Assembly: GCA_023898405.1 (NCBI GenBank)
Contig: CP060221.1
Span: 496,001-560,000 of the forward strand
Length of the DNA: 64,000 bases
Source: Myxococcales bacterium
Lineage (GTDB): Bacteria > Myxococcota > UBA727 > JABDBI01
Direction of reading: 5' to 3'
A program made the translations under genes and the position numbers. Positions within the stretch are counted from its first letter, which is position 1; every line of letters begins with the position of its first letter. Positions 1-8,558 of the stretch are shown in pieces. The notes below the pieces were generated by a model. That model searched no databases. It worked only from the letters and a program-made list of their open reading frames with translations, and had not been told where the DNA came from.

Positions 1-734
1 TTAATCTGTTTTTGCAAAAGCACCATTTCTTCTTGATGTTTAGCCATCAAAGCTTCGTACTGGTCTATCTCGATCGTGCCCACTTCCTCACTAGCGATTT
101 CAATGGAGTTACTCTTTTCATAAATAAAATCGTACAGAGCTGCATCTATTTCTATAAACTCACTCTCTTCGTCTTCGATGCGTCTATCACTGACAATGTG
201 CGTAACAAAATTAATTTTTGTCTTATGACTTCCAGAGTTTATCTGCTCAAATATAGAACCCATCGCAACAGGATCTTTGGTGTACATTCTTTCTTCTTTC
301 TTTGTGAGCTGATTGATGATCACATTAAAGCCCACAGACTTGGATTTGATGGCTTCCATGACTGTATTTATTGTTGTTACATCTTCAGGCTTTACTCTTC
401 CTTGTTGTAAGGTCATGACAAAAAATATTCGATAGGTGCCATTTTGTTTTAGTGCTTTTTCAATCTCTCTGGCTGCTTGTTCTCGCATCTGTACATCAGC
501 AAGACCAGGGGTATCCATATAATAGTTCCCTTCGTGCTCATAGCCACTGAAGAATTTAGTTAAGCCAACAGCAGCACTCACCCCTGATGCAGCTACATTT
601 TTGCCTACAAGAGAGTTAATCAAAGTGCTCTTGCCTACCCCGGGGTTACCTATAAAGATGAGATTCTCAGATTTACCGAATACTGTTTGGCAAAGTGAAA
701 ACAGCATAAAAACTATGCTCAAAAAATATTTCAT
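1..734 (-). CDS. exported P-loop GTPase, copy 1 (3' end outside window)
   Basis: Partial gene; about 244 N-terminal codons are visible before the left edge. It starts at the ATG at 734 behind a GGAG ribosome site and begins with a hydrophobic signal-like segment (MKYFLSIVFMLFSLC). G1 (GNPGVGKST) and G3 (DTPGL) motifs follow, as in AIG1/septin-like GTPases. It is a near-identical paralogue of the gene at 2076-3305; most differences fall in the first 60 residues. At positions 1-5 the sequence lacks one G that copy 2 has, so it may diverge or shift frame right at the edge. GTP binding is supported by the motifs; export is inferred from the leader; the target is unknown. Confidence 0.8.
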   Translation of the reverse strand, partial: MKYFLSIVFMLFSLCQTVFGKSENLIFIGNPGVGKSTLINSLVGKNVAASGVSAAVGLTKFFSGYEHEGNYYMDTPGLADVQMREQAAREIEKALKQNGTYRIFFVMTLQQGRVKPEDVTTINTVMEAIKSKSVGFNVIINQLTKKEERMYTKDPVAMGSIFEQINSGSHKTKINFVTHIVSDRRIEDEESEFIEIDAALYDFIYEKSNSIEIASEEVGTIEIDQYEALMAKHQEEMVLLQKQI

Positions 735-895
735 CTCCAACTCCAAATTATACCTGATTAAGTTTTCAAATCTTTAAAGCTCTTTACGTCGCTAGCTAAA
801 AAATTCTATGGAGCATTTATATAAATTATCCATTCACAATCTTGATGCACTTTCATCTAACTGAGGCTCAAAAAATTGTTATTAATGAAAGATTA
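1..895 (-). repeat. duplicated GTPase unit, copy 1
   Basis: The GTPase coding sequence and about 160 bases upstream of it match 2574-3475 with scattered substitutions, so promoter and gene were duplicated together. The copies are in the same orientation and separated by the RCC1-type lipoprotein gene. In this copy the -10-like element (TATATA on the minus strand, 818-823) is kept, but the -35-like element (840-845) is weaker than in copy 2. Confidence 0.8.
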
Positions 896-2029
896 TTATA
901 AACCCTTTCCTCGACCCACACACTGGGCTTTGCTTTCACTGGTGATGTAGCAGCTGATCTCATTGCCAGCGACAATAGACTTAACCCCTTTTAGATTTGC
1001 AGGAATCTGCAGCTGCCCTTTGCTCTTCCATCCCCAACATCTCGCTTCATCATCATCTTGCAAGATGGCACAGCTATGGTTAAACCCCACCGACACACTC
1101 TTGACAGGTTTTTTCTCTACATCCTTTGGAATTTTCATTTCACCATTTTTGTAATGCGGTCCCGAACAAACCAAGCTCTGTCTCCCTGCGATAATGTAGC
1201 AACGATCAAGACCTGTTAGGTCAAATTTTTGCGATGCTGCGACACGGAACATAGCAAAACCCGCCCCTAACTCCCCTCCTCTTCTCCATCCTGAGCTTTC
1301 ATACGCATACAAACCTGCCCAATTGTCTTCATAGAGAATTTCGATGAGCCTATCTTGATTGACAGCAAGCTCCAGCGCTCTTAGATTTTTTGGTGCCATA
1401 CCAGCAATTTCGGTTATTCGCTGATTATCACCATCGCAAAAAACCTTGCCATCTTGGTAGATACCGCAGATGTTTTTACCAAAGGGGTAAAGCTTCAGCA
1501 GTTTTTTGCTAAATGTCGGTATTGGATCTTTTTTTCCTTCGGTAAAACATATCCCTTCGCCCCCCTTTAATACCCCGCAAACACGATCTCCTTGAGTTTC
1601 AACATGAATAAATTTTCTCGTCTCATGGGGAAGAATTTCATATTTTCCTCCTCGTCTATGCATGCACCAAAGTTCATCTTGTTTATCAATGACGCAAACA
1701 TAATCGTCCGCCTTTATCTGCTTAACCTTTTTAAGCTTGACCGGCAGATCGGGCAACTCACTCGACCAACGCTCCATGCAGACATCAACATTCCAAGCGC
1801 AAGAATAAGACCATAACTCACATTCCTTTTGTTTTACGAAATCACATTTGCTCTTCTTGCTTCGCTGGCGCAGAGGGGTCGATGGCTGAGAAAGTCCTCC
1901 TGATTTAAAGCTTTTATCACTAAGAGAGTCTCCCGTGACGCGATGAGGCCTCAGACTGTAATCACACCCGCACACTAAAATGAGCAGCGCGATTAACACA
2001 AATGATTTAGAATGAACTGTTAGCTCCAT
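896..2029 (-). CDS. RCC1-repeat-like lipoprotein
   Basis: 377 residues. The N-terminus is a lipoprotein signal (LLILVCGC, acylated Cys near residue 22), so the protein should be anchored in a membrane facing the periplasm or outside. From about residue 110 there are repeated units with the RCC1/BLIP-II beta-propeller pattern, a Cys, a run of hydrophobics and then LWC or CWG (for example SCAILQDDDEARCWGW). Paired cysteines per blade suggest disulfides, consistent with export. The ATG at 2029 has an AGGA site at good spacing. It lies 46 bases downstream of GTPase copy 2 on the same strand and is probably co-transcribed. Binding partner unknown; a related gene is at 18703-20166. Confidence 0.75.
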   Translation of the reverse strand: MELTVHSKSFVLIALLILVCGCDYSLRPHRVTGDSLSDKSFKSGGLSQPSTPLRQRSKKSKCDFVKQKECELWSYSCAWNVDVCMERWSSELPDLPVKLKKVKQIKADDYVCVIDKQDELWCMHRRGGKYEILPHETRKFIHVETQGDRVCGVLKGGEGICFTEGKKDPIPTFSKKLLKLYPFGKNICGIYQDGKVFCDGDNQRITEIAGMAPKNLRALELAVNQDRLIEILYEDNWAGLYAYESSGWRRGGELGAGFAMFRVAASQKFDLTGLDRCYIIAGRQSLVCSGPHYKNGEMKIPKDVEKKPVKSVSVGFNHSCAILQDDDEARCWGWKSKGQLQIPANLKGVKSIVAGNEISCYITSESKAQCVGRGKGL

Positions 2030-2075
2030 AAAAATTCCTCACAAAACCCTTTCGCGGCTATAACTTAAAAACTGA

Positions 2076-3305
2076 TTAGAGTGGCAGTGCTAATTTTACC
2101 AAGCCGATGACTAAAGCCTCTAAAAAGCCAGAATCTCTTCGATTAGCATCCCTTTCAGCCGCCTCTCTTCTCACCTGTTCAACCCGAAGCTCAGCATCTT
2201 TCTTTGCAGCCTCAACCTGAGCCTTTGTTATTTCGCCCTGAGCTTGCCTGTCCCTATCAATCATTTTCTCAGTGTATTTTTTAAAGCTTTTTTCAGTTTC
2301 TTTTGCTTGATCTGCAGCCTTGTTCATTAATTCCTGGTGACTCTTTTGCAAGCTATCGATTTGGTCATCATGACGCTGCTGCATTGTTTTCATTTCTGCC
2401 TTATTATCATCATCCTGCTTTCTGAGCTTCTCCTGCATCTCACATTTAAACTTCTGCCTATCCACTTCAGCCTGCATTTTTGCTTGCGCGGCCTCTGTCT
2501 TAGCACGCTCTAGCCCAATTTGTGCTTGACTCATCTGCTCAAAAAGATTGTGATATCTCTCATTGCCTTCTTGAATCTGTTTTTGCAAAAGCACCATTTC
2601 TTCTTGATGTTTAGCCATCAAAGCTTCGTACTGGTCTGTCTCGATCGTGCCCACCTCCTCACTAGCGATTTCAATGGAATTACTCTTTTCATAAATAAAA
2701 TTGTGCAGAGCTGCATCTATTTCTATAAACTCACTCTCTTCGTCTTCGATGCGCCTATCACTGACAATGTGCGTAACAAAGTTAATTTTTGTCTTGTGAC
2801 TTCCAGAGTTTATTTGCTCAAAAATAGAGCCCATCGCAACAGGATCTTTGGTGTACATTCTTTCTTCTTTCTTTGTGAGCTGATTGATGATCACATTAAA
2901 GCCCACAGACTTGGATTTGATGGCTTCCATGACTGTATTTATTGTTGTTACATCTTCAGGCTTTACTCTTCCTTGTTGCAGAGTCATGACAAAAAATATT
3001 CGATAGGTGCCATTTTGCTTCAGTGCTTTTTCAATCTCTCTGGCTGCTCGTTTTCGCATCTGCGCATCAGCAAGACCAGGGGTATCCAAATAATACTTAC
3101 CTTCGTGCTCATAGCGACTGAAGAATTTAGTTAAACCAATAGCTGCATTTACTCCAGATTCAGCTACGTGTTTACCCACAAGAGAGTTGATCAAGCTGCT
3201 TTTACCAACGCCTGGATTGCCTACGAACAAAAAATATTCAGACTCAGCAAATACTGTTTGGCAAAGTGAAAACAGCATAAAAATTATGTTCAAAGAATAT
3301 TTCAT
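2076..3305 (-). CDS. exported P-loop GTPase with coiled coil, copy 2
   Basis: 409 residues. I chose the ATG at 3305 (GGAG six bases upstream) rather than an in-frame TTG at 3317, because it opens directly with a signal-like segment, MKYSLNIIFMLFSLCQTVFA. The GTPase domain follows at once: G1 GNPGVGKSS (residues 29-37) and G3 DTPGL (74-78); a classical NKxD is not evident (INQLTKKE is the nearest). Residues ~225-385 are a charged coiled coil, and the C-terminus ends in a hydrophobic tail (ALVIGLVKLALPL). The fold resembles AIG1/GIMAP- or septin-like GTPases. A signal peptide on a GTPase is odd, since GTP is cytosolic; a secreted effector or a membrane-anchored cytosolic protein are both possible. 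Confidence 0.82.
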   Translation of the reverse strand: MKYSLNIIFMLFSLCQTVFAESEYFLFVGNPGVGKSSLINSLVGKHVAESGVNAAIGLTKFFSRYEHEGKYYLDTPGLADAQMRKRAAREIEKALKQNGTYRIFFVMTLQQGRVKPEDVTTINTVMEAIKSKSVGFNVIINQLTKKEERMYTKDPVAMGSIFEQINSGSHKTKINFVTHIVSDRRIEDEESEFIEIDAALHNFIYEKSNSIEIASEEVGTIETDQYEALMAKHQEEMVLLQKQIQEGNERYHNLFEQMSQAQIGLERAKTEAAQAKMQAEVDRQKFKCEMQEKLRKQDDDNKAEMKTMQQRHDDQIDSLQKSHQELMNKAADQAKETEKSFKKYTEKMIDRDRQAQGEITKAQVEAAKKDAELRVEQVRREAAERDANRRDSGFLEALVIGLVKLALPL

Positions 3306-3475
3306 CTCTAACTCCAATTATACTTCATTAAGCTCTCACATCTTTTAAAGCTCTTTACGTCGCTAGCTAAAAAATTCTATGGGGCATTTGTATAAATTAT
3401 CCATTCATAATCTCAATGCATTTTCATCTAACTTAGGCTCAAAAAATAGTTATTAATGAAAGATAATAAAGAAGC
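2574..3475 (-). repeat. duplicated GTPase unit, copy 2
   Basis: Counterpart of 1-895, covering the first two thirds of the GTPase gene plus the upstream region. Similarity ends near the guaB 3' end. Copy 2 is complete at the 3' end; copy 1 leaves the window. Confidence 0.8.
3389..3416 (-). promoter_or_regulatory. candidate promoter of GTPase copy 2
   Basis: On the minus strand TTGAGA (3416-3411) and TATACA (3394-3389) are separated by 16 bases, a sigma70-like arrangement about 84 bases before the ATG. The same block is conserved upstream of copy 1 with a poorer -35 (TCAAGA). No experimental support. Confidence 0.35.
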
Positions 3476-3513
3476 TTGTCCTCAATCTATGCCCCCTATA
3501 GAATTCAAACACT

Positions 3514-4977
3514 CTAATCTTGAAAATTATAATTCGAGGCTTCTTTGGTAATGGTTATATCGTGAACATGACCTTCACGAAGTCCTGCTGGTGTTACCCG
3601 AATGAACTGGGCATTTTTTTGCAACTCATCTATGGATGATGCTCCAAGATATCCCATACCTGCACGCAAACCGCCCATCAACTGAAATATTGTTTCGGAT
3701 ACACTTCCACGATAAGGTATGCGACCTTCTATGCCTTCGGGAACCAATTTTTTTGCATCTTCAACCTGAGATTGCCCATAGCGATCTTTCGAGCCTTCAC
3801 GCATAGCTCCGGTGCTTCCCATACCGCGATACACCTTAAATTCTCGTCCACCATAAAAAAGGCGCTCTCCGGGAGCTTCTTTGGTTCCAGCAAGCAATGA
3901 TCCCGTCATTACCGCATGTGCACCCGCTGCAAGCGCTTTGGTAATATCACCAGAAAATTGCAAACCACCATCTGCAATCACTGAATAGCCTCGTTTTTTG
4001 GCATCGAAACCAATGGACATAATAGCGCTCAACTGAGGAATACCCACACCTGCAACCACTCGTGTAGTGCAAATTGAGCCAGGACCAACACCAACTTTTA
4101 CGGCATCTGCACCCGATTCAGATAAAAATTGTGCACCTTCTTTGGTCACCACATTGCCTGCAATGATCAAGTGCTCCTTAAACCAAGTACGCAGCTGTTG
4201 AACTGCTCTTCCAACATTCATAGAATGCCCATGAGCGGCATCGATCACTAAAACATCTGCTCCAGCCTGCACCAATGCATGTGCTCGTTCTTCTAGGTCG
4301 GGTGTGCAGCCTAGTGCAGCTCCACAGCACAAACGTCCTCGCTGATCGCGGACTGCATCAGGAAAAGTAAAAGCTTTATGAATATCTTTTATGGTTACCA
4401 GGCCTGTGAGTTTGTTTTCCTCATCCACCAAGGGCAGTTTTTCAACTCGCTTTTGTTTCATTAAGCTCAAGCAGTGATTAGTATCAGATTTTTGCCGTGC
4501 AATCACTAAATCTCTACTCATAACATCGCGCACTAAATGGCTCGACCTTTCTGCAAAACGAATATCGCGAGCAGTAAGCATACCGAGTAGCTCGCCTTCG
4601 CTCGACACTACAGGGAAACCGCTGACACATTGTTCTTTTACTAAAGCTTTAGCCTGAGCGATGGTCGCATCGGGTGTGATGGTAATAGGATTATTGATAA
4701 CCCAGGCTTCATATTTCTTGACTCGATAAACTTCTTGAGCTTGTTTCCCTATAGACATATTTTTATGAATAATACCCAAACCGCCCACCTGCGCCATGGC
4801 AATAGCCATAGAAGCAGTTGTCACTGTATCCATCGCTGCACTCATGATGGGCGCATTGAGCGTTAATTTTTGAGCGAGGTTAATTTTTATATCAACTTCA
4901 CTTGGCAATATTTCAGAGTAATGGGGAATCAAACTTACATCGCTAAAAGTGAAGGCTTGGGGTATTTCAAATTTCAT
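3514..4977 (-). CDS. guaB: IMP dehydrogenase
   Basis: 487 residues, normal family length. It oxidises IMP to XMP with NAD+, the committed step of guanine nucleotide synthesis, in the cytoplasm. The N-terminal part has the IMPDH signature (SAAMDTVTTASMAIAMAQ). Two CBS domains are inserted at about residues 95-210 (TARDI and VTIKDIHK regions). The active-site loop GPGSICTTR carries the catalytic Cys, and the flap ends in YRGMGS. ATG at 4977 has a GAGGA site. It appears monocistronic, with no guaA beside it. Confidence 0.97.
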   Translation of the reverse strand: MKFEIPQAFTFSDVSLIPHYSEILPSEVDIKINLAQKLTLNAPIMSAAMDTVTTASMAIAMAQVGGLGIIHKNMSIGKQAQEVYRVKKYEAWVINNPITITPDATIAQAKALVKEQCVSGFPVVSSEGELLGMLTARDIRFAERSSHLVRDVMSRDLVIARQKSDTNHCLSLMKQKRVEKLPLVDEENKLTGLVTIKDIHKAFTFPDAVRDQRGRLCCGAALGCTPDLEERAHALVQAGADVLVIDAAHGHSMNVGRAVQQLRTWFKEHLIIAGNVVTKEGAQFLSESGADAVKVGVGPGSICTTRVVAGVGIPQLSAIMSIGFDAKKRGYSVIADGGLQFSGDITKALAAGAHAVMTGSLLAGTKEAPGERLFYGGREFKVYRGMGSTGAMREGSKDRYGQSQVEDAKKLVPEGIEGRIPYRGSVSETIFQLMGGLRAGMGYLGASSIDELQKNAQFIRVTPAGLREGHVHDITITKEASNYNFQD

Positions 4978-5134
4978 GGCAATCCTCGATCAAGGTTTTG
5001 CCTTTGGCTTTTTAGGGGGCATTAATAAACTTGAACAGTCCCATTAAACAAAACTAAAAAAATATCTGCTTTACGAAAGCCTTCTCATATGACAGCAGGC
5101 TTTTGTCACAACAGCTTTGTTAAAGAGAAATGCT

Positions 5135-5941
5135 ATGAAAATTTTATATGCGGCCATATTTCTATTTATTTTTTCTTCATGCACTCACCAATTCGCTCCT
5201 CTCAATCCGCAGGCTCGTGAATCTTTATCACTAGAAGAAATTGATATTGCTGGACAAACACTCTTTGCTTTGCAGTTTGATGCAAAAGAATATCCACTCA
5301 GCATTGTAAGAGCACAAAATGGTAGAGAAACAGTGGAGTCCATCTGCCAAAGAAGCAAAGCTAAGGCTTGCATTAATGGGGGTTTTTTTCAGGCAGATGG
5401 AACACCAGCAGGCGTACTCAAGGTAAATGGCAATCTCATCGCCTATCCAGCAAAAACTCGAGGAGCTTTTGGTTTTAACCGCAATGGCCAGCAAGTATTT
5501 TTCGACCAACTCTACAAACAAGAAAAAAATCTTTTAGGAGTGTACCTCCATGACTGGAGTAAAGTAGAAAACATCATAGGTGGCACTCCTCTATTGATCA
5601 GAGATTCAAAGGCCATCTTTGACTTTAGTGTTGAACAAACTAATGAAAGATTTCTCACACACCGTTTTGCTCGCACCGGTATTTGTCAGCTCAAAAGTCA
5701 TAAACTCGCCTTTTTTATCATCAGCGGATCTTCCTCACTACAAACGGCAGAAACATATAAAAGCATGGGGCTCAGTATCGATGAATTTCGCAATGTCATG
5801 AAAAACTATGGCTGCATAAACGGGCTCAATCTTGATGGTGGTGGCTCCAGCACAATGGTCATTAACAACGAAATCATAAACCCGCTCCCTCTAGGACAAC
5901 GAGCGGTGAGTGAGGCATTGGTAATTCATTCACGCTTATAA
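5135..5941 (+). CDS. phosphodiester glycosidase family (NAGPA-like) lipoprotein
   Basis: 268 residues from the ATG at 5135; an upstream TTG at 5117 would add six residues before the signal peptide and is less likely. MKILYAAIFLFIFSSC is a lipoprotein signal. The body matches the NAGPA/DUF2233 family: CINGGFF near residue 80, GGTPLL near 150, and the terminal signature LNLDGGGSSTM near 240. Family members cleave phosphodiester-linked sugars or are annotated with exopolysaccharide genes. Here it is a single gene with no polysaccharide cluster beside it. The substrate cannot be read from the sequence. Confidence 0.85.
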   Translation: MKILYAAIFLFIFSSCTHQFAPLNPQARESLSLEEIDIAGQTLFALQFDAKEYPLSIVRAQNGRETVESICQRSKAKACINGGFFQADGTPAGVLKVNGNLIAYPAKTRGAFGFNRNGQQVFFDQLYKQEKNLLGVYLHDWSKVENIIGGTPLLIRDSKAIFDFSVEQTNERFLTHRFARTGICQLKSHKLAFFIISGSSSLQTAETYKSMGLSIDEFRNVMKNYGCINGLNLDGGGSSTMVINNEIINPLPLGQRAVSEALVIHSRL

Positions 5942-6060
5942 ACTTGTTTCAACAGCATTCATAAACTCTCGCAGATATGCGGGGGTGATTATAAGGATAA
6001 ATAATTCTGCCATTGAACTTCAATAAAGATGCGATACTGCTTTGGAGTGGAATTTTTCTC

Positions 6061-6078
6061 ATGCATCGGTACACATAA
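6061..6078 (+). other. five-codon leader ORF abutting the SulP start
   Basis: An ATG at 6061 opens five codons and stops with TAA at 6076-6078, immediately followed by the SulP ATG at 6079. A GGAG (6044-6047) lies 13 bases upstream of the leader ATG and 31 upstream of the SulP ATG, so the transporter may be translated by re-initiation. It could equally be chance. Confidence 0.3.
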
Positions 6079-7734
6079 ATGTTAGCTCTTTTAGAAGCAA
6101 AAAAATCTCATTTATTGGGACGACACCATTGGCTTAACAATCTTGTATCAGGGATAATTGTTGGAATTGTCGCTCTTCCCTTGGCTATGGCTTTTGCCAT
6201 TGCTTCTGGGGTCAGACCAGAACAAGGGCTTTACACTTCAATCATTGCAGGACTAATTGTTTCTATTTTTGGCGGCAGCCGCTTTCAAATCGCAGGACCA
6301 ACAGGTGCCTTCGTTGTCATTTTATCCACCATTACAGCTCAATACGGAATAGAAGGTCTGCAAATAGCAACCTTGATGGCTGGTGCTATACTGCTCGTGT
6401 TTGGGGCACTCAAACTCGGGTCGGTCATCAAATTCATACCGAGCCCCGTCATTGTAGGTTTCACCACCGGTATCGGCGTTATCATTTGGGTGGGACAATG
6501 GAGAGAATTCTTTGGGCTAAAGGAAATTAATGCTTCACATTTCCACATAAAATTGATGTACCTCATTAAAGAGCTCCCGCAGTTTCATCTCAACACCACA
6601 TTGCTGGCTTTTGCTTCGTTATTTTTAGTAATCTTCACTCAAAGAATAACTTTCCTCAGACGAGTACCGGGTCCATTATTTGCACTGCTGGTGGTAACCT
6701 CTTTGCAACTTATTTTTGATTTTGATGGCATCAGAACCATTGGTAGCGCTTTCGGCAGTATCCCCCAAGGGCTTCCCAAATTTACAATCCCTTCTTTAAA
6801 CCTCAATAAATGTATCGAACTCATAGGACCAGCATTCACCATAGCCATGCTAGGAGCTATAGAATCGCTGTTGTCCGCAGTGGTTGCTGATGGAATGACC
6901 CAAACTCGTCACGATTCGAATCAGGAACTTGTGGGACAAGGGCTTGCTAATATTGCTGCCCCTCTACTTGGCGGCTTTGCAGCAACTGGCGCCATAGCCC
7001 GAACCGCTACCAATATTCGCAACGGAGCGACCAGCCCGCTCTCTGGTATTGTGCATGCACTCACACTCGCACTTATTTTATTACTCTTGGCGCCTTTGGC
7101 CACAAATATTCCTCTTTGTACCCTGGCAGCAATTTTATTTATGGTGGCGTGGAATATGAGCGAGGTCAAACATTTCATCAAGATGCTGCAAAGAGCACCT
7201 AAGTCAGATACAGCTATTTTGCTCATAACATTTTTCTTAACCCTTTTTGCTGATCTCACCATCGCTGTATACGTTGGTGTCATTTTAGCCATGCTTCAAT
7301 TTTTACGCCGCATGGCTGCCAGCTTTGAAATTAAACAAGCGAGTGAATATGAGATAGGACAGGAATTTTCACGTTTGGGTCCTCAGGCCCTTCCTCCTGA
7401 TGTTTTGGTGTTTTCAATCGAAGGGCCATTATTTTTTGGAGCTGTTGAAAATTTTGAACGCGCACTTCAGGCAAGCTACACCACCCCAAAATACTTAATC
7501 ATTCGCCTCAAGTGGACTCCATTTATAGACTTCACAGCAATTCAGACGCTCGAATCAGTAATTAAAAATCTACACAAACGAAAAGTGAGAGTGATGCTCT
7601 CGGGTGCAAACGAGCGCGTCCTTGAAAAACTAAATAAAGCTCGCATCATTGAACTTATAGACCAAACAAATAATTTTCATTTATTTGAAGATGCACTGAT
7701 CGCTGTTAAAAAATTATCCCAAGGATCAGAATAA
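6079..7734 (+). CDS. SulP family anion transporter with STAS domain
   Basis: 551 residues. An inner-membrane SLC26/SulP transporter for anions such as sulfate or bicarbonate. The N-terminal ~410 residues are strongly hydrophobic with family motifs (GLYTSIIAGLIVSIFGGS and the QIAGPTGAF stretch). A cytoplasmic STAS domain follows at about residues 435-545 (DVLVFSIEGPLFFGA through LSGANERVL). The ATG at 6079 is the first possible start because TAA precedes it in frame. The substrate cannot be assigned: there are no sulfate-assimilation or carbonic-anhydrase genes nearby. Confidence 0.92.
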   Translation: MLALLEAKKSHLLGRHHWLNNLVSGIIVGIVALPLAMAFAIASGVRPEQGLYTSIIAGLIVSIFGGSRFQIAGPTGAFVVILSTITAQYGIEGLQIATLMAGAILLVFGALKLGSVIKFIPSPVIVGFTTGIGVIIWVGQWREFFGLKEINASHFHIKLMYLIKELPQFHLNTTLLAFASLFLVIFTQRITFLRRVPGPLFALLVVTSLQLIFDFDGIRTIGSAFGSIPQGLPKFTIPSLNLNKCIELIGPAFTIAMLGAIESLLSAVVADGMTQTRHDSNQELVGQGLANIAAPLLGGFAATGAIARTATNIRNGATSPLSGIVHALTLALILLLLAPLATNIPLCTLAAILFMVAWNMSEVKHFIKMLQRAPKSDTAILLITFFLTLFADLTIAVYVGVILAMLQFLRRMAASFEIKQASEYEIGQEFSRLGPQALPPDVLVFSIEGPLFFGAVENFERALQASYTTPKYLIIRLKWTPFIDFTAIQTLESVIKNLHKRKVRVMLSGANERVLEKLNKARIIELIDQTNNFHLFEDALIAVKKLSQGSE

Positions 7735-7762
7735 TTTTCGTTCAAAACAGTATCTGCCCAGC

Positions 7763-7792
7763 AAAAAAATTTTATGAGCACTTAAAATGCTC
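7763..7792 (-). terminator. likely terminator for the 7814-8446 gene
   Basis: GAGCA/TGCTC stem with a seven-base loop at 7776-7792. Read on the minus strand it is followed by ATAAAA and seven T residues. It lies between two convergent genes and suits termination of the leftward one. Confidence 0.45.
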
Positions 7793-7813
7793 TTGAATAA
7801 ATCAAAGCTTAAT

Positions 7814-8446
7814 TTATTTTTTTTCCTTTCTAAGTTTTTCGACTAATTTCTCATAAGAGGTAGCGTGAACAAGCGTAGCCATTTGATTTTGATAACGTTC
7901 AACCAAATCATGACGAGCTCTCTCCTTGGCGTCTTCTAGCGCTCTGTAGAGTTTTTCATAAGCAAACTCTGCATTGATAAAAAATGCGACTGCTTCTTGC
8001 ACTACCGATACACTTGAGCGACTAATTGAAGTTGTAGTTGACTGAAAGGAATACTCATGATCAAGAGAGTTTTTTACACGCAATAGGGCTGATATTTTTG
8101 AATCAGATTTCCTGAGACTTGCTCTTTCTAAATGCACACTGACAATAAAGTCTTCGATAGAAATGGAATCAAGCGAGCAAAAAGTTTGATTATAACATTT
8201 AATCAAAGCATCAAAACAAGCATCTACCAACCCCACTCCCTCTCCTGTAATATTTTTCTCTTTGGGCTGCCCCTGAGATATTTCAAGCAGCTTGGCTTCA
8301 AATGTTGCCTTACTGGTTTCAAAATTTTCACTCAATTTTAAAGCAACTACTCCTATTTCTATTAAATTAGATCCCAGCACTTCTTTGCTTAATTTTAGTA
8401 CTTGTTCTGCTCGTTGATCGCACTTAAAATCACTACTCACTTTCAT
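7814..8446 (-). CDS. stand-alone LeuA-type regulatory (dimerisation) domain protein
   Basis: 210 residues. The central part (about 65-165) resembles the C-terminal allosteric domain of 2-isopropylmalate/homocitrate synthases: GEGVGLVDACFDAL matches the G-x-GPVDA-x-x-x-AL element, followed by an ISALLRVK strand, a Ser-rich turn and a helix (VQEAVAFFINAEFAYEKL) like the family's ASAKAYLNALN. There is no catalytic TIM barrel and no leu gene nearby. The N-terminus is a helical extension and the C-terminus is very basic and charged. ATG at 8446 with a GGAG site. Family assignment is by motif reading only. A leucine-sensing partner for a separate synthase is one possibility. Confidence 0.55.
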   Translation of the reverse strand: MKVSSDFKCDQRAEQVLKLSKEVLGSNLIEIGVVALKLSENFETSKATFEAKLLEISQGQPKEKNITGEGVGLVDACFDALIKCYNQTFCSLDSISIEDFIVSVHLERASLRKSDSKISALLRVKNSLDHEYSFQSTTTSISRSSVSVVQEAVAFFINAEFAYEKLYRALEDAKERARHDLVERYQNQMATLVHATSYEKLVEKLRKEKK

Positions 8447-8558
8447 GTTTTCTCCACCTAATTACTAAGAACCATTTGCAATACGCATCTTGTTTTTGTA
8501 GTTGAACAAAAAGACCGCTGGTACCAACAGCACCATCCTCACTATAAAGGAAATTGTC

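Noticed and set aside
12..410. Plus-strand ORFs at 12-410 and 2520-3134 that look alike
   Set aside because: Both are antisense shadows of the duplicated GTPase genes; their similarity only reflects the duplication.
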